From the NCBI RefSeq assembly GCF_014648775.1, contig NZ_BMRT01000001.1, positions 496,001 to 560,000 of the forward strand: a stretch of 64,000 bases of DNA, given 5' to 3'. The notes under the pieces were generated by a model that worked only from the letters and a program-made list of their open reading frames with translations, was not told where the DNA came from and did not search any database. Each line of letters begins with the position of its first letter. Position 1 is the stretch's first letter. Origin of the DNA: Streptomyces abikoensis. Lineage in GTDB: Bacteria; Actinomycetota; Actinomycetes; Streptomycetales; Streptomycetaceae. Both the position numbers and the translations under genes were made by a program. Positions 1-8,875 of the stretch are shown here, one piece after another.

Positions 1-1
1 C

Positions 2-808
2 GCCGCCGAACTGCCGCTCGCCCTGCGCCGGCTGCTGGGCCGCTGCACCATCCGCTCGATACCGGCCGCCGGCTCCGGCGCCGCCGGCGGGTCCGTGCCC
101 TCCGTGCCCGACGAGGGGCTGTGGGAGGGAACGGTGATGCGGCTGCGCGACCCCTCCGGCGGCGCCATCACCATCGACCGCCCGTATCTGCCCTTCACCC
201 CGACCGAGTTCGCCCGCGCCCGCGCGCTGGTCGAGCTCGACGCCCGCCTGGGCCCGCGCGCGGTGCGCCCGGGTGATGTGCTGACGCTGCCCGAGGGCGG
301 CGAGATCACCGTCCGGCGGGCCGGCACCGGCGACCTGGACGCCGCCCGGGAGATGCACGAACGCTGCTCCCCCGCGACGCTCTCCCAGCGCTACCACGGC
401 CCCGTCGGCGACACCGACCGCTATCTCCACCACCTGCTGAGCCCCCGCTTCGGCCGCACCCTGGCCGCGTACACCACGAGCGGACGGCTGGTGGCGCTGG
501 GACATCTGCTGTGGGACGGCGACGAGACCGAGGTGGCGCTGCTCGTCGAGGACGCCTGGCAGCGGCGCGGGGTCGGCGGCGAACTCCTGCGCCGGCTGGT
601 GGCCATGGCCGCCGAGGCGGGCTGCGCGAGCGTCTACGCCGTCACGACCGCCTCCAACACCGGGGTCGTCGCCGCCATGCGCGCCCTCGAACTGCCCCTG
701 GACTACCAGGTCGAGGAGGGCACCCTCGTCATCACCGCCCGCCTCGCCGCCCGGCCCCCGGCCGCCCCGGCGCGTTCGACGACCGTACGCCGCGCCACGG
801 GCGGCTGA
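2..808 (+). CDS. GNAT-family N-acetyltransferase, 5'-truncated by window edge
   Basis: The frame is open from base 2 with no stop, so the gene probably begins outside the window; the first internal start is a GTG at 95 (237 aa from there). From about residue 70 of that version there is a typical GNAT fold: a beta strand ITVRRAG, the segment LSQRYHG, and the acetyl-CoA pyrophosphate loop QRRGVGGELLRRL. The LSxRYxG-type segment is common in actinobacterial protein or amino-acid acetyltransferases. The preceding 70 residues (LWEGTVMRLRDPSGG and following) are not part of a standard GNAT core and may be the end of a second domain. The acyl acceptor cannot be read from sequence. Confidence 0.8.
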   Translation, partial: AAELPLALRRLLGRCTIRSIPAAGSGAAGGSVPSVPDEGLWEGTVMRLRDPSGGAITIDRPYLPFTPTEFARARALVELDARLGPRAVRPGDVLTLPEGGEITVRRAGTGDLDAAREMHERCSPATLSQRYHGPVGDTDRYLHHLLSPRFGRTLAAYTTSGRLVALGHLLWDGDETEVALLVEDAWQRRGVGGELLRRLVAMAAEAGCASVYAVTTASNTGVVAAMRALELPLDYQVEEGTLVITARLAARPPAAPARSTTVRRATGG

Positions 809-870
809 CCGGCCGTCCGTCGCGGGAAAAACCGGTGACGCGGCGGTACCGCGCGTACGAGGATGGGCGC

Positions 871-2556
871 ATGCCGAACACCACCAGCGCACCGCTGCCC
901 CGTCAGGTCGCCGACGCCCATGTCAGCGCTCTCATCGAGCTCGATCCGATCACCGGCACCTATCTGGGCCTGGCGGAGAGCTCCCGGCGGCTGCCGGACT
1001 TCTCCCCGGAGGGTCAGGCGGCCGTCGCCGACCTGGCCCGCGCCACCCTGGCGGCGCTGACCGAGGCCGAGGCGCGGCCCGGCGGGGACAGCGACGGCGA
1101 GCGGCGCTGCGCCCGGCTGCTGCGCGAGCGGCTGACCGCCGAACTCGCCGTGCACGACGCGGGCGAGCACCTGCGCGCGGTCAGCAACATCCACTCGCCG
1201 CTGCACGCGGTGCGCGAGGTGTTCACCCTCATGCCGCTCGACGGCAAGGACGACTGGTCGGCCGTCGCCGAGCGGCTGCGCGCCGTGCCGGCGGCCCTGG
1301 AGGGCTACCGCGCCTCCCTCGCCGAGGGGCTGTCGCGGGGGCTGCTCGGCGGCCCCCGCCAGGTGACCACGGTGCTGGGGCAGTTGACGGAGTGGATAGG
1401 CACCGGCGCGGGCTGGTTCGGCGACTTCGTCGCCGCCGGGCCCGAGGACCTGCGCGCCGAGCTGGCGGAGTCGGCGCTCGCCGCCACGGGCGGCCTCGTC
1501 GAGCTGCGCGACTGGCTGCGGGACGTCTACGCCCCGGCCGTCGAGGGCGCGCCGGACGTCGTGGGCCGCGAGCGGTACGCCCGCTGGTCCCGCTACTGGA
1601 ACGGCACCGACCTCGACCTCGACGAGGCGTACGCCTACGGCTGGTCCGAATTCCACCGGATACTCGGCGAGATGCGCGTGGAGGCGGAGAAGATCCTGCC
1701 GGGCGCCAAGACCCCGTGGGAGGCGCTGGCCCACCTCGACGCGCACGGCACCCACATCGAGGGCGTCGAGGAGGTGCGGGTCTGGCTCCAGGAGCTGATG
1801 GACGAGGCGATCGAGGCGCTGGACGGCACCCACTTCGAACTGGCCGAGCGCGTCAAGCGCGTCGAGTCCCGCATCGCCCCGCCGGGCGGCGCGGCGGCGC
1901 CGTACTACAGCCAGCCGTCCGAGGACTTCTCCCGCCCGGGCCGGACGTGGCTGCCGACCATGGGCGAGACCCGCTTCCCGGTGTACGACCTGGTGTCGAC
2001 CTGGTACCACGAGGGCGTGCCCGGCCACCACCTCCAGCTGGCGCAGTGGACGCACGTCGCTGACCGCCTCTCCCGCTACCAGGCCACGGTCGGCATGGTC
2101 AGCGCCAACTGCGAGGGCTGGGCGCTCTACGCGGAGCGGCTCATGGACGAGCTGGGCTTCCTCACCGACCCCGAGCGCCGGCTGGGCTATCTGGACGCCC
2201 AGATGATGCGCTCCACGCGGGTGATCGTCGACATCGGCATGCACCTGGAGCTGGAGATCCCCGAGCACTCCCCCTTCCACCCCGGGGAGCGCTGGACGCC
2301 GGAGCTGGCACGGGAGTTCTTCGGCATGCACAGCGGCCGCCCGGCGGACTTCGTCGACAGCGAGCTGGTGCGCTACCAGGGGATGCCGGCGCAGGCGATC
2401 GGCTACAAGCTCGGCGAACGGGCCTGGCTGACGGGCCGTGAGGCGGCGCGGAAGCGGCACGGGGACGCGTTCGACGCGAAGGCCTGGCACATGGCGGCGC
2501 TGTCGCAGGGTTCGCTGGGGCTGGACGATCTGGTGGCCGAGCTGTCGGCGCTGTGA
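871..2556 (+). CDS. DUF885 family protein, putative zinc metallopeptidase
   Basis: This encodes 561 aa from ATG 871; the frame is open further upstream, but the region before 871 reads as low-quality Arg/Gly-rich sequence, so 871 is preferred. The diagnostic segment is WYHEGVPGHHLQ (H380, E381, H386, H387), the DUF885 HExxPGHH-type metal site. SANCEGWALYAERLM, also a family hallmark, follows about 30 residues later. Length fits the family (about 550-600). There is no signal peptide, so it should be cytoplasmic. Family members are predicted peptidases; the substrate is unknown. It stands alone, followed by a strong hairpin. Confidence 0.88.
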   Translation: MPNTTSAPLPRQVADAHVSALIELDPITGTYLGLAESSRRLPDFSPEGQAAVADLARATLAALTEAEARPGGDSDGERRCARLLRERLTAELAVHDAGEHLRAVSNIHSPLHAVREVFTLMPLDGKDDWSAVAERLRAVPAALEGYRASLAEGLSRGLLGGPRQVTTVLGQLTEWIGTGAGWFGDFVAAGPEDLRAELAESALAATGGLVELRDWLRDVYAPAVEGAPDVVGRERYARWSRYWNGTDLDLDEAYAYGWSEFHRILGEMRVEAEKILPGAKTPWEALAHLDAHGTHIEGVEEVRVWLQELMDEAIEALDGTHFELAERVKRVESRIAPPGGAAAPYYSQPSEDFSRPGRTWLPTMGETRFPVYDLVSTWYHEGVPGHHLQLAQWTHVADRLSRYQATVGMVSANCEGWALYAERLMDELGFLTDPERRLGYLDAQMMRSTRVIVDIGMHLELEIPEHSPFHPGERWTPELAREFFGMHSGRPADFVDSELVRYQGMPAQAIGYKLGERAWLTGREAARKRHGDAFDAKAWHMAALSQGSLGLDDLVAELSAL

Positions 2557-2560
2557 CCAT

Positions 2561-2606
2561 GCGCCGGTGGGCGGCGGCGACCGCGGTCGCCGCCGTCCAC
2601 CGGCGC
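2561..2606 (+). terminator. Long stem-loop after the DUF885 gene
   Basis: Two 22-bp arms (2561-2582 and 2585-2606) are complementary with a single G-T pair, starting four bases after the stop codon. There is no U-tract, as is usual for high-GC actinomycete terminators. Confidence 0.75.
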
Positions 2607-2801
2607 CGTCGCTCCCGGATTCGTGCCGGGAGTGACACATCTTGGCCAATGCTCTGTCATGCCAACTCCCCCTGAAATCCGGCATGTTCACTCCGGCGGG
2701 TGGATTGGGGCCACCAATGGCCCCATCGGCGTATTTCCGGCACGAACGCCAGCATCATGGGTGCCGACCAGCCCGCGCCCATCCGCCGAAGGGGATCCCC
2801 C

Positions 2802-3191
2802 ATGCGCCTGGCCCCCGCGCTGTTCGCCCTCGCGAGCGCCCTCGCCCTGACCCTCTCGTCCGCCACGTCCGCGCACGCGCAGGAACAGCTCGGACTCAAC
2901 TACAAGTACACGAGCACCACCACCGGGGACACGGTGAGCGCGAGCCTGCCGGAACAGCCGCCCTTGAACGATTGCCTCCTCATCCAGCAGGTCGCAGAGC
3001 TCGAACCTGGGGCCCCAAACGCGGATGCGTTCGCGCCCCAGAACACCAGCACCAGGGCCAACGCCCAGATCTTCGAGAGCGACGACTGCACAGGCACCGC
3101 CAAGGTCGTGCTCAAGCCTCGCAGCGGCCAGGAGCCGGACAGTGTCACCTTCCGGTCGGTGAAGTTCGTGTTGCCCCCGCAGACCACATAG
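2802..3191 (+). CDS. Small secreted protein, unknown function
   Basis: This encodes 129 aa from ATG 2802, preceded by a GAAGGGGAT-type ribosome-binding site; the longer open frame from 2700 is not needed. Residues 1-28 form a signal peptide: MRL start, a hydrophobic run rich in Ala/Leu, and an AHAQE cleavage region. The mature part contains two Cys (DCLL and DDCTG), probably a disulfide in the exported protein, and no recognised domain. It lies 52 bp before another small secreted protein, so the two may be cotranscribed. Confidence 0.72.
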   Translation: MRLAPALFALASALALTLSSATSAHAQEQLGLNYKYTSTTTGDTVSASLPEQPPLNDCLLIQQVAELEPGAPNADAFAPQNTSTRANAQIFESDDCTGTAKVVLKPRSGQEPDSVTFRSVKFVLPPQTT

Positions 3192-3243
3192 GCAACGACA
3201 GCCGACTTCCCATCCCCCCACTTCGTCTCAGCGAGGACACTCC

Positions 3244-3534
3244 ATGACCGGAAGCATCCGCACCCGTCTCGCCGCGGCCCTGGGCACCCTCGCCCTGGCC
3301 GTCGGAGGCGTCGTCATCGCGGCGCCCGCCGCCCACGCCGACGGCCCCAGCTGCGCCAACTACCTCGCGGGCGGCAACCCCGCCCGCAGCACCATCGGCG
3401 CGGAGATCGCCTGCGCACTCGGCGCGACCGGGGTCCCGACGGCCAGCAAGCTGCTGTGCGACACCGTGATGGGCAAGGTCGACCAGGTCGGCCCGGCCAG
3501 GACCGACACCGCCTGCAAGCAGGCCGGCGGCTGA
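3244..3534 (+). CDS. Small secreted protein, unknown function
   Basis: This encodes 96 aa. An N-terminal signal peptide (positive start, LGTLALAVGGVVIAAP core, AAHAD cleavage site near residue 33) is followed by about 63 mature residues with four Cys (SCAN, IACALG, LLCDT, TACKQ), likely forming two disulfides. The start has a GAGGA-type ribosome-binding site at 3232-3236. It is not a chaplin: the VVGNSG-type chaplin motif is absent. It ends just before a perfect 12-bp stem-loop. Confidence 0.72.
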   Translation: MTGSIRTRLAAALGTLALAVGGVVIAAPAAHADGPSCANYLAGGNPARSTIGAEIACALGATGVPTASKLLCDTVMGKVDQVGPARTDTACKQAGG

Positions 3535-3547
3535 CACCGGCGCGACG

Positions 3548-3577
3548 GCGCTGTGAGCACCCCGCTGCTCACAGCGC
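3548..3577 (+). terminator. Perfect 12-bp stem-loop terminator
   Basis: Arms 3548-3559 and 3566-3577 are exact inverted repeats (GCGCTGTGAGCA and its complement) around a 6-nt loop, 13 bases after the second small secreted gene. Confidence 0.8.
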
Positions 3578-3638
3578 GGACGCCGCTTCCACGGCAAAAC
3601 CATTGATCCGCCGGGTGTTCCCCTGCTAGACAGCGCCC

Positions 3639-4130
3639 ATGACCGCATATTCCCCGGACGCCACCGACTGGCGCATACTCGACGCCCTCCAGAGCAGCGG
3701 CCGCGTCGGATACGCCGAGCTGGCCCGCATCGTGAACATGTCGCCGAGCGCCGTGACCGAGCGTGTACGGCGGCTGGAGGAAGCCGGGGTGATCGGGGGG
3801 TACACGGCCGTCGTCAATCCCGAGCGGCTCGGGCTCCCGGTGCTCGCCTTCGTCCGGCTGCGGTACCCCAACGGGAACGACAAGCCCTTCCACGACCTCC
3901 TCGACACCACGCCCGAGGTGCTGGAGGCGCACCACGTCACCGGGGACGACTGCTTCGTGCTGAAGGTCGCGGCTCGGTCGATGCGGCACCTGGAGGAGGT
4001 CGCGGGGCGGATCGGGGCGCTGGGGTCGGTGACGACGAGCGTCGTGTACTCGTCGCCACTGCCCCGCCGGGCCATCAGTCGGGGTGGGGAGCCGTCCGCA
4101 GGCGGACGGACGAGCCCGACCGGTCCTTGA
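3639..4130 (+). CDS. Lrp/AsnC-family transcriptional regulator
   Basis: This encodes 163 aa with the typical two-part layout. Residues about 8-55 are the winged helix-turn-helix (WRILDALQSSGRVGYAELA, then MSPSAVTERVRRLEEAGVI). Residues about 65-145 are the RAM/ligand-binding alpha-beta domain (VLAFVRLRY, HHVTGDDCFVLKV). The C-terminal roughly 20 residues are Gly/Ser/Pro-rich and lie in DNA that overlaps the convergent sbcC gene by 56 bp. Such regulators form dimers or octamers and sense amino acids or related ligands; the ligand is not predictable and no adjacent transport gene hints at it. Confidence 0.88.
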   Translation: MTAYSPDATDWRILDALQSSGRVGYAELARIVNMSPSAVTERVRRLEEAGVIGGYTAVVNPERLGLPVLAFVRLRYPNGNDKPFHDLLDTTPEVLEAHHVTGDDCFVLKVAARSMRHLEEVAGRIGALGSVTTSVVYSSPLPRRAISRGGEPSAGGRTSPTGP

Positions 4131-7100
4131 CGACGCGCAGTTGCGCGGGGACGCGCTGTCTGAGGTCGGCGACGTGGCTGACGATGCCGACCGTGCGGTC
4201 GCGCTCGCGCAGCGAGTCCAGGACGTCGAGGACCTCGTCGAGGGTCTGCTCGTCGAGGCTGCCGAAGCCCTCGTCGATGAAGAGGGTGTCCAGGCGGACG
4301 CCGCCCGCCTCCTCCGTGACCACGTCGGCGAGGCCGAGGGCGAGGGCGAGGGAGGCGAAGAAGGTCTCCCCGCCGGAGAGCGTGGCGGTGTCGCGCTCGC
4401 TGCCGGTCCAGGCGTCGACGACGTGGAGGCCCAGGCCGGAACGGCCGCGCCCGGAGGTCCGGGCGTCGGAGTGGACGAGCGTGTAGCGCCCGCCCGACAT
4501 CCGTCGCAGCCGGACCGTCGCGGCGGCGGCCACCTGCTCCAGCCGGGCGGCCAGGACGTACGACTCCAGGCGCATCTTGCGCTCGTTGCGGGCGGAGGTG
4601 CCGGCGGCGAGCGAGGCGAGCTCGGCCACCCGGTGGTACTCCGCGCGCAGCGGGGCCAGGCGGCGGGCGTCGGCGACGGCCTCGGCGGAGAGCCGGTCCA
4701 GTTCGTCGCAGCGGGTGCGGGCGGCGGCCTCCTCGGCGGAGGCGTGCCGCAGCAGCCGGGTCGCCGCGTCGGCGGCGGCGCGGGCCGCCTCCGCGTCGGC
4801 GGGCGGCAGCGCGGCGGCCTCGGCCGGGCCGGGGTCGGCCAGTTCGGCGGTGACGGCCGCCTCCTCGCGCCGCCACGCCTCTTCCCGCTCCTCGAGCTCC
4901 CGCCGGGCGGCGGCGCCCAGCAGTGCCGCGGCGGCCTGGGCGGGGGTGTCGAAGCCGGCGCGGTAGGCGGCGTCGGCGAGCCGGTCGTCGGCCTCCTTGA
5001 GCCGGTCCGCCGTACGGGCCGTCTCGCGCGCGGCCTCGGCGGCGTCGGCGACGAGGCGCAGCCGGTGTTCCAGCAGCGCGGCGCGGTGGGCGACGCTCTC
5101 GGCGCCCCCGCGCGCCCGGTCCAGTTCCTCGGTCAGCGCGCGCAGTTCCGCGTCGAGGCCGTCCCGGCGCGTGGCGTGGGCGGCGAGGCGCAGCCGGGCC
5201 TCCTCCTGTGCGGCGCGGCGCCGCTCGTGCTCGCGCTCGGCGCTCTCCAGGGCCTGGCGGGCGCGGTGGAGGTCCTCGGCGGCGGCGCGGGCGCCGGCGT
5301 GGTCGCGGGCCAGGTCGTCGACGAGGGCGGTGAGGTCGGTGACGGTGGCCTCGCCCGCGTCGGCGACGGCCACGGCCAGTTCCTCGCGCAGGGGGCGCAG
5401 GGCCAGGTCCGCCGCGTCCCTCACGTCGTTGGCGCGTCGGCTCGCGGCCAGCGCTGCCTCCTCGGTCGCGCGGTCCACCTGTCCGGCGGCGGCGCGGGCC
5501 GGGTCGGGGTGCTCGGTGGCACCGCACACGGCGCAGGGCGCGCCGGGCTCGAGCCCGGCGGCGAGCTCGGCGGCGATGCCGCGCAGTCGGCGTTCCTTGA
5601 GGTCGAGCCAGTGCTCGTGGGCGGCGACGGCCTCTTCGCGGGCGCGCAGCAGCCGGGCCTCGGCGGCGGATACGTCGTGGGCGAGCCCGTCGCGGCGGCG
5701 GGCGGCGGCGAGCCGCTGCCGTTCGGTCTCCAGGCGCGTGGCGAGCCGTTCGGCCAGCGCGGCGGCCTCCTGTGCCGCGTCGACGCGCCGCTGGTGGTCC
5801 CGGCGGGTGGCGTCCCAGCCGGCCAGCCAGTCGGCGGCCTCGGCGAGGAGGGCCTCGTCGGCGTCGGCGGCGCGCTCCAGGCCCGCGGTCTCGGCGGCGA
5901 TGGCCGCGGCGCGCTCCTCGGCGCGGCGGGCGGCGGCGAGCGAGCCGAGTTCCTCGCGGAGGGCGTGTTCGAGGGCGCCGAGTTCCTCGGCGCCGGCTTC
6001 GCGCCGCTCGGCGGGGAGCGGTGTCCTGGCCCGGCGCTCGGCCTCGGCGGCGGCCCGGTGCTCGGATTCGGCCCGGTCGCGCGCTTCCAGCGCGGGCGCG
6101 ACGACCTCGGCCGCCCGGCCCCGCGCCAGCCGCTCGCGCACCGCGTCCCGCTCCGCCCGGCCCTCGGCCAGGGCGGCGGCGCGGCGCAGGGCGTCCGCGT
6201 GCCGCCGCTGGAGCCGTTCCAGGTCGCGCGCCTCGTCGGCGCGCTGCCGCGCGAGCTGGTGGCCGCGCTCGGCGGCGCGAGCCGCCGCGTCGGCGATGTC
6301 CCGCCGCTCCCGCGCGTGGGTACGGGCGAGCGCCGCCCACTCCAGCACGGCCTCGGCGAGCCCGGCGTCGCCGGGTGCGAGCGGCACGGGCGCCGACGCC
6401 CCACCCCGGCCGCCCCGAGGCGCGGGCACCCGCCCGGCACGACGGGACGCCGCACCGCTCGCCGCGGGCCGGGGCGACGGGCGGGCGCCCGCCGGGCCCG
6501 AAGTCGTCGCCGCCGACAGGCCACCGGACTCCCCCGGCAGCCTTGCCCCATCGGAGACGGTCCCGGGCTCGCCCGCGAGCGGCGCCCCGGCGGAGGCGGG
6601 CACGCGGCCCCCAGCCGGGCCCTGGGGCGTCGCGGCCGGGAGGCCCGTCGGCGCTCCTGTCCGTGGGGCGGGAGGCTCGGCCCCCGGCGTCATCGCCGGG
6701 CGCGACGCTCCGGTCGCGGCCGACCGGACCGTGAGCTCACCGGAAGCGGACGCGCGCGGGCCCGGGGCATCCGCCACCGTAGCCGGTTGCGGCGTGCCCA
6801 CCTCCGGTAGGGACGGGTCGGCCGCCGCCTGCCGCATTCGGTGGCCGAGGGCGAGGAGACGTTCGTCGCCCGCGCGCACCCGGGCCTCCGCCGCGCGGCG
6901 GAGTTCCGCGAGGTGTTCCTCGGCCGCGGCGAAGCGGCCCGTGTCGAAGAGGCGGCCCAGCAGCCGGGCGCGGGCGCCGTCCTCGGCGCGCAGGAAGCGG
7001 GCGAAGTCGCCCTGCGGCAACAGGACGACCTGGCAGAACTGTTCGCGGCTCATGCCGAGCAGCCGCGTGATCTCCTCGCCGATCTCGTCGTGGGAGCGGC

Positions 7101-7494
7101 TGAGCGCCTTCCACTCCGTGGCCCCGGCGGGCAGTTCGCGCAGCGCGCTGTACGCCTTCTCCCGGGTGAAGCCGGTGCCGCGCTTCTTGGGGCGGGGCTG
7201 CTCGGGGCGCCGGGTGATCTCCAGGCGTCGTTCGCCGGCGGTGAGTTCGAGGACGACCTCGGTGGGGGTGGCGGGGTCGGCGTGGTCGCTGCGCAGGGTG
7301 AGGCCGGCGCCCTGCCGGGCGCCGGGCACGCCGCCGTAGAGCGCGTAGCAGACCGCGTCGAGGACGGACGTCTTGCCCGCGCCGGTGGGCCCGTGGAGGA
7401 GGAACAGCCCCGCGCCGGCGAGCTCGTCGAAGTCGATGTGCTCGGTGCCGCCGAAGGGCCCGAAGGCCGTCAGGGTGAGCCGGTGGAGCCTCAC
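4075..7494 (-). CDS. sbcC: SbcC-type DNA double-strand-break repair ATPase (exonuclease subunit C)
   Basis: This encodes 1139 aa from GTG 7494, which overlaps the sbcD stop by 4 bp (GTGA), so the two are translationally coupled. The N-terminal Walker A is GPTGAGKTS (about residues 35-43). The centre is long coiled coil, with the zinc-hook CAVC at C654/C657 that dimerises two SbcC chains. The C-terminal half has the ABC signature LSGGETFFASLAL and Walker B LFIDEGFGSLD. With SbcD it forms an ATP-dependent nuclease that opens hairpins and blocked DNA ends. Residues about 232-375 are an Ala/Pro/Gly-rich low-complexity insert at the start of the first coiled coil, not typical of SbcC. Confidence 0.95.
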   Translation of the reverse strand: MRLHRLTLTAFGPFGGTEHIDFDELAGAGLFLLHGPTGAGKTSVLDAVCYALYGGVPGARQGAGLTLRSDHADPATPTEVVLELTAGERRLEITRRPEQPRPKKRGTGFTREKAYSALRELPAGATEWKALSRSHDEIGEEITRLLGMSREQFCQVVLLPQGDFARFLRAEDGARARLLGRLFDTGRFAAAEEHLAELRRAAEARVRAGDERLLALGHRMRQAAADPSLPEVGTPQPATVADAPGPRASASGELTVRSAATGASRPAMTPGAEPPAPRTGAPTGLPAATPQGPAGGRVPASAGAPLAGEPGTVSDGARLPGESGGLSAATTSGPAGARPSPRPAASGAASRRAGRVPAPRGGRGGASAPVPLAPGDAGLAEAVLEWAALARTHARERRDIADAAARAAERGHQLARQRADEARDLERLQRRHADALRRAAALAEGRAERDAVRERLARGRAAEVVAPALEARDRAESEHRAAAEAERRARTPLPAERREAGAEELGALEHALREELGSLAAARRAEERAAAIAAETAGLERAADADEALLAEAADWLAGWDATRRDHQRRVDAAQEAAALAERLATRLETERQRLAAARRRDGLAHDVSAAEARLLRAREEAVAAHEHWLDLKERRLRGIAAELAAGLEPGAPCAVCGATEHPDPARAAAGQVDRATEEAALAASRRANDVRDAADLALRPLREELAVAVADAGEATVTDLTALVDDLARDHAGARAAAEDLHRARQALESAEREHERRRAAQEEARLRLAAHATRRDGLDAELRALTEELDRARGGAESVAHRAALLEHRLRLVADAAEAARETARTADRLKEADDRLADAAYRAGFDTPAQAAAALLGAAARRELEEREEAWRREEAAVTAELADPGPAEAAALPPADAEAARAAADAATRLLRHASAEEAAARTRCDELDRLSAEAVADARRLAPLRAEYHRVAELASLAAGTSARNERKMRLESYVLAARLEQVAAAATVRLRRMSGGRYTLVHSDARTSGRGRSGLGLHVVDAWTGSERDTATLSGGETFFASLALALGLADVVTEEAGGVRLDTLFIDEGFGSLDEQTLDEVLDVLDSLRERDRTVGIVSHVADLRQRVPAQLRVVKDRSGSSVRLRTAPHPD

Positions 7495-8657
7495 GGGGTC
7501 ACCTCGCGGGCGGCCTCGTCCAGGCGTACGGAGTCGAGCGCGGCGGTGAGGACGGCGCGCTCGGCCGCGTCGGGTCCGGCGCCGCCGCGTACGTGTGCCA
7601 CGAAGTCCTCGGCGATCTGCTGGTCGGTGCGGCCGCGCAGCCGCGAGGCGTAGGAGGCGAGGGGGTCCTCGGGGGCCCGGTCGGGTTCGAAGACGAGGCT
7701 GAGGGTGTGGGGGAAGCGGCGGGTGAGCCGGGCCATGGGCTCGTGGGGGCGGTCGGGGTCGGTGAGGGTGGCCTCGATCCAGGCGTCCTCGTGCCGGTCG
7801 AGCCCCGGGTCGGCGAGGAGCTCCTCCAGCCGGCCGCGGATCCGGGCGAGGGGGCGCGGCACGGGGCAGTCGAGACGCTCGGCGGTGACGGCGCCGTCCG
7901 CGTCGAGGTCGACCAGCCACATGGTCTTGCGGTGGTCGGCCTCGGAGAAGGAGTAGGCGAGCGGGGAGCCGGAGTAGCGGACGCGGTCGGTGATGGCCTG
8001 GCTGCCGTGGAGGTGGCCGAGGGCGGTGTAGTGGACGCCGTCGAAGACGTCGGCGGGGACGGCGGCGACGCCGCCGACGGTGATGTCGCGCTCGCTGTCG
8101 CTGGTGGCGCCGCCGGCGACGAAGGCGTGGGCGAGGACGACGGCGCGGGTGCCGTCGGGCCGCCCGGCGAGGTCGGCCCGTACCCGGTCCATGGCGGCCC
8201 GGAGCACGGCCGTGTGCCCGGCCTTGGCGGCGCCGAGGCGTTCGCGGACGAGGGCGGGCTCCAGGTAGGGCAGGCCGTAGAAGGCGACGTCGCCGTGGTC
8301 GTCGGCGAGGAGGACGGGGGTGCCGCAGGCGTCGGGGTCGGTGCGCAGGTGTATGCCGGCGCGCTCGATGAGTCCGGCGCCGACGCCGAGGCGGCGGGGC
8401 GAGTCGTGGTTGCCGGAGATCATCACGGTGGGGACGGCGAGCTCGGCGAGCCGGTGGAGGGTTTCGTCGAAGAGCTCGACGGCGGCGAGCGGGGGCACGG
8501 CCCGGTCGTAGACGTCGCCGGCGACGAGCACGGCGTCGACGCGGTGCTCGCGGACGGTCCGGACGAGGTGGTCGACGAAGGCGCGCTGGGCCTCCAGGAG
8601 GTTCACGCGGTGGAAGGACCGTCCGAGGTGCCAGTCCGAGGTGTGCAGCAGTCTCAC
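7491..8657 (-). CDS. sbcD: SbcD-type exonuclease subunit D
   Basis: This encodes 388 aa from GTG 8657, chosen because the conserved family N-terminus RLLHTSDWHLGRSFH begins there; the upstream in-frame extension is Arg/Asp-rich and implausible. It has the calcineurin-like metallophosphatase motifs in order: DWHLG, VLVAGDVYDR, ISGNHDSPRRL, and GHLHGSQ near residue 220. It cuts DNA ends and hairpins as the Mn-dependent nuclease partner of SbcC, encoded immediately downstream with a 4-bp overlap. Confidence 0.95.
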   Translation of the reverse strand: MRLLHTSDWHLGRSFHRVNLLEAQRAFVDHLVRTVREHRVDAVLVAGDVYDRAVPPLAAVELFDETLHRLAELAVPTVMISGNHDSPRRLGVGAGLIERAGIHLRTDPDACGTPVLLADDHGDVAFYGLPYLEPALVRERLGAAKAGHTAVLRAAMDRVRADLAGRPDGTRAVVLAHAFVAGGATSDSERDITVGGVAAVPADVFDGVHYTALGHLHGSQAITDRVRYSGSPLAYSFSEADHRKTMWLVDLDADGAVTAERLDCPVPRPLARIRGRLEELLADPGLDRHEDAWIEATLTDPDRPHEPMARLTRRFPHTLSLVFEPDRAPEDPLASYASRLRGRTDQQIAEDFVAHVRGGAGPDAAERAVLTAALDSVRLDEAAREVTP

Positions 8658-8805
8658 AGGACGGCTCCGGCCCGCATCGTCTCGTCCCCTCCGCTGTCGT
8701 CTCCGGTCCCGGTGTGCGCACGCGTCGCACCTGTTCCGGACGGCACTCTGTCCAGTTCCGTCCCCCAGTTTCGCATCCGGGCGGCGGCCGGGCGGCACGA
8801 TCGGC

Positions 8806-8850
8806 CGAATGCGGGCGGTCGGAGACGGGCGGTCGAATGCGGGCGGTCGG
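8806..8850. repeat. Short direct repeat upstream of sbcD
   Basis: The 17-bp string CGAATGCGGGCGGTCGG occurs at 8806-8822 and again at 8834-8850 (28-bp period), between the start of sbcD and the end of the yigZ-like gene. No function is assigned. Confidence 0.6.
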
Positions 8851-8875
8851 CAGACGGGTGGCGGCCCGCCGGGCG

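Noticed and set aside
703..2691. Long minus-strand frame opposite the DUF885 gene
   Set aside because: Arg/Pro/His-rich shadow frame with no domain; the + strand gene has clear family motifs.
4084..6810. Long + strand open frame opposite sbcC (also 4997-7339 and 3626-6340)
   Set aside because: It is a shadow of the very GC-rich sbcC: Gly/Ala/Arg/Ser-dominated, no ribosome-binding site or domain, while the minus-strand frame has all SbcC motifs.
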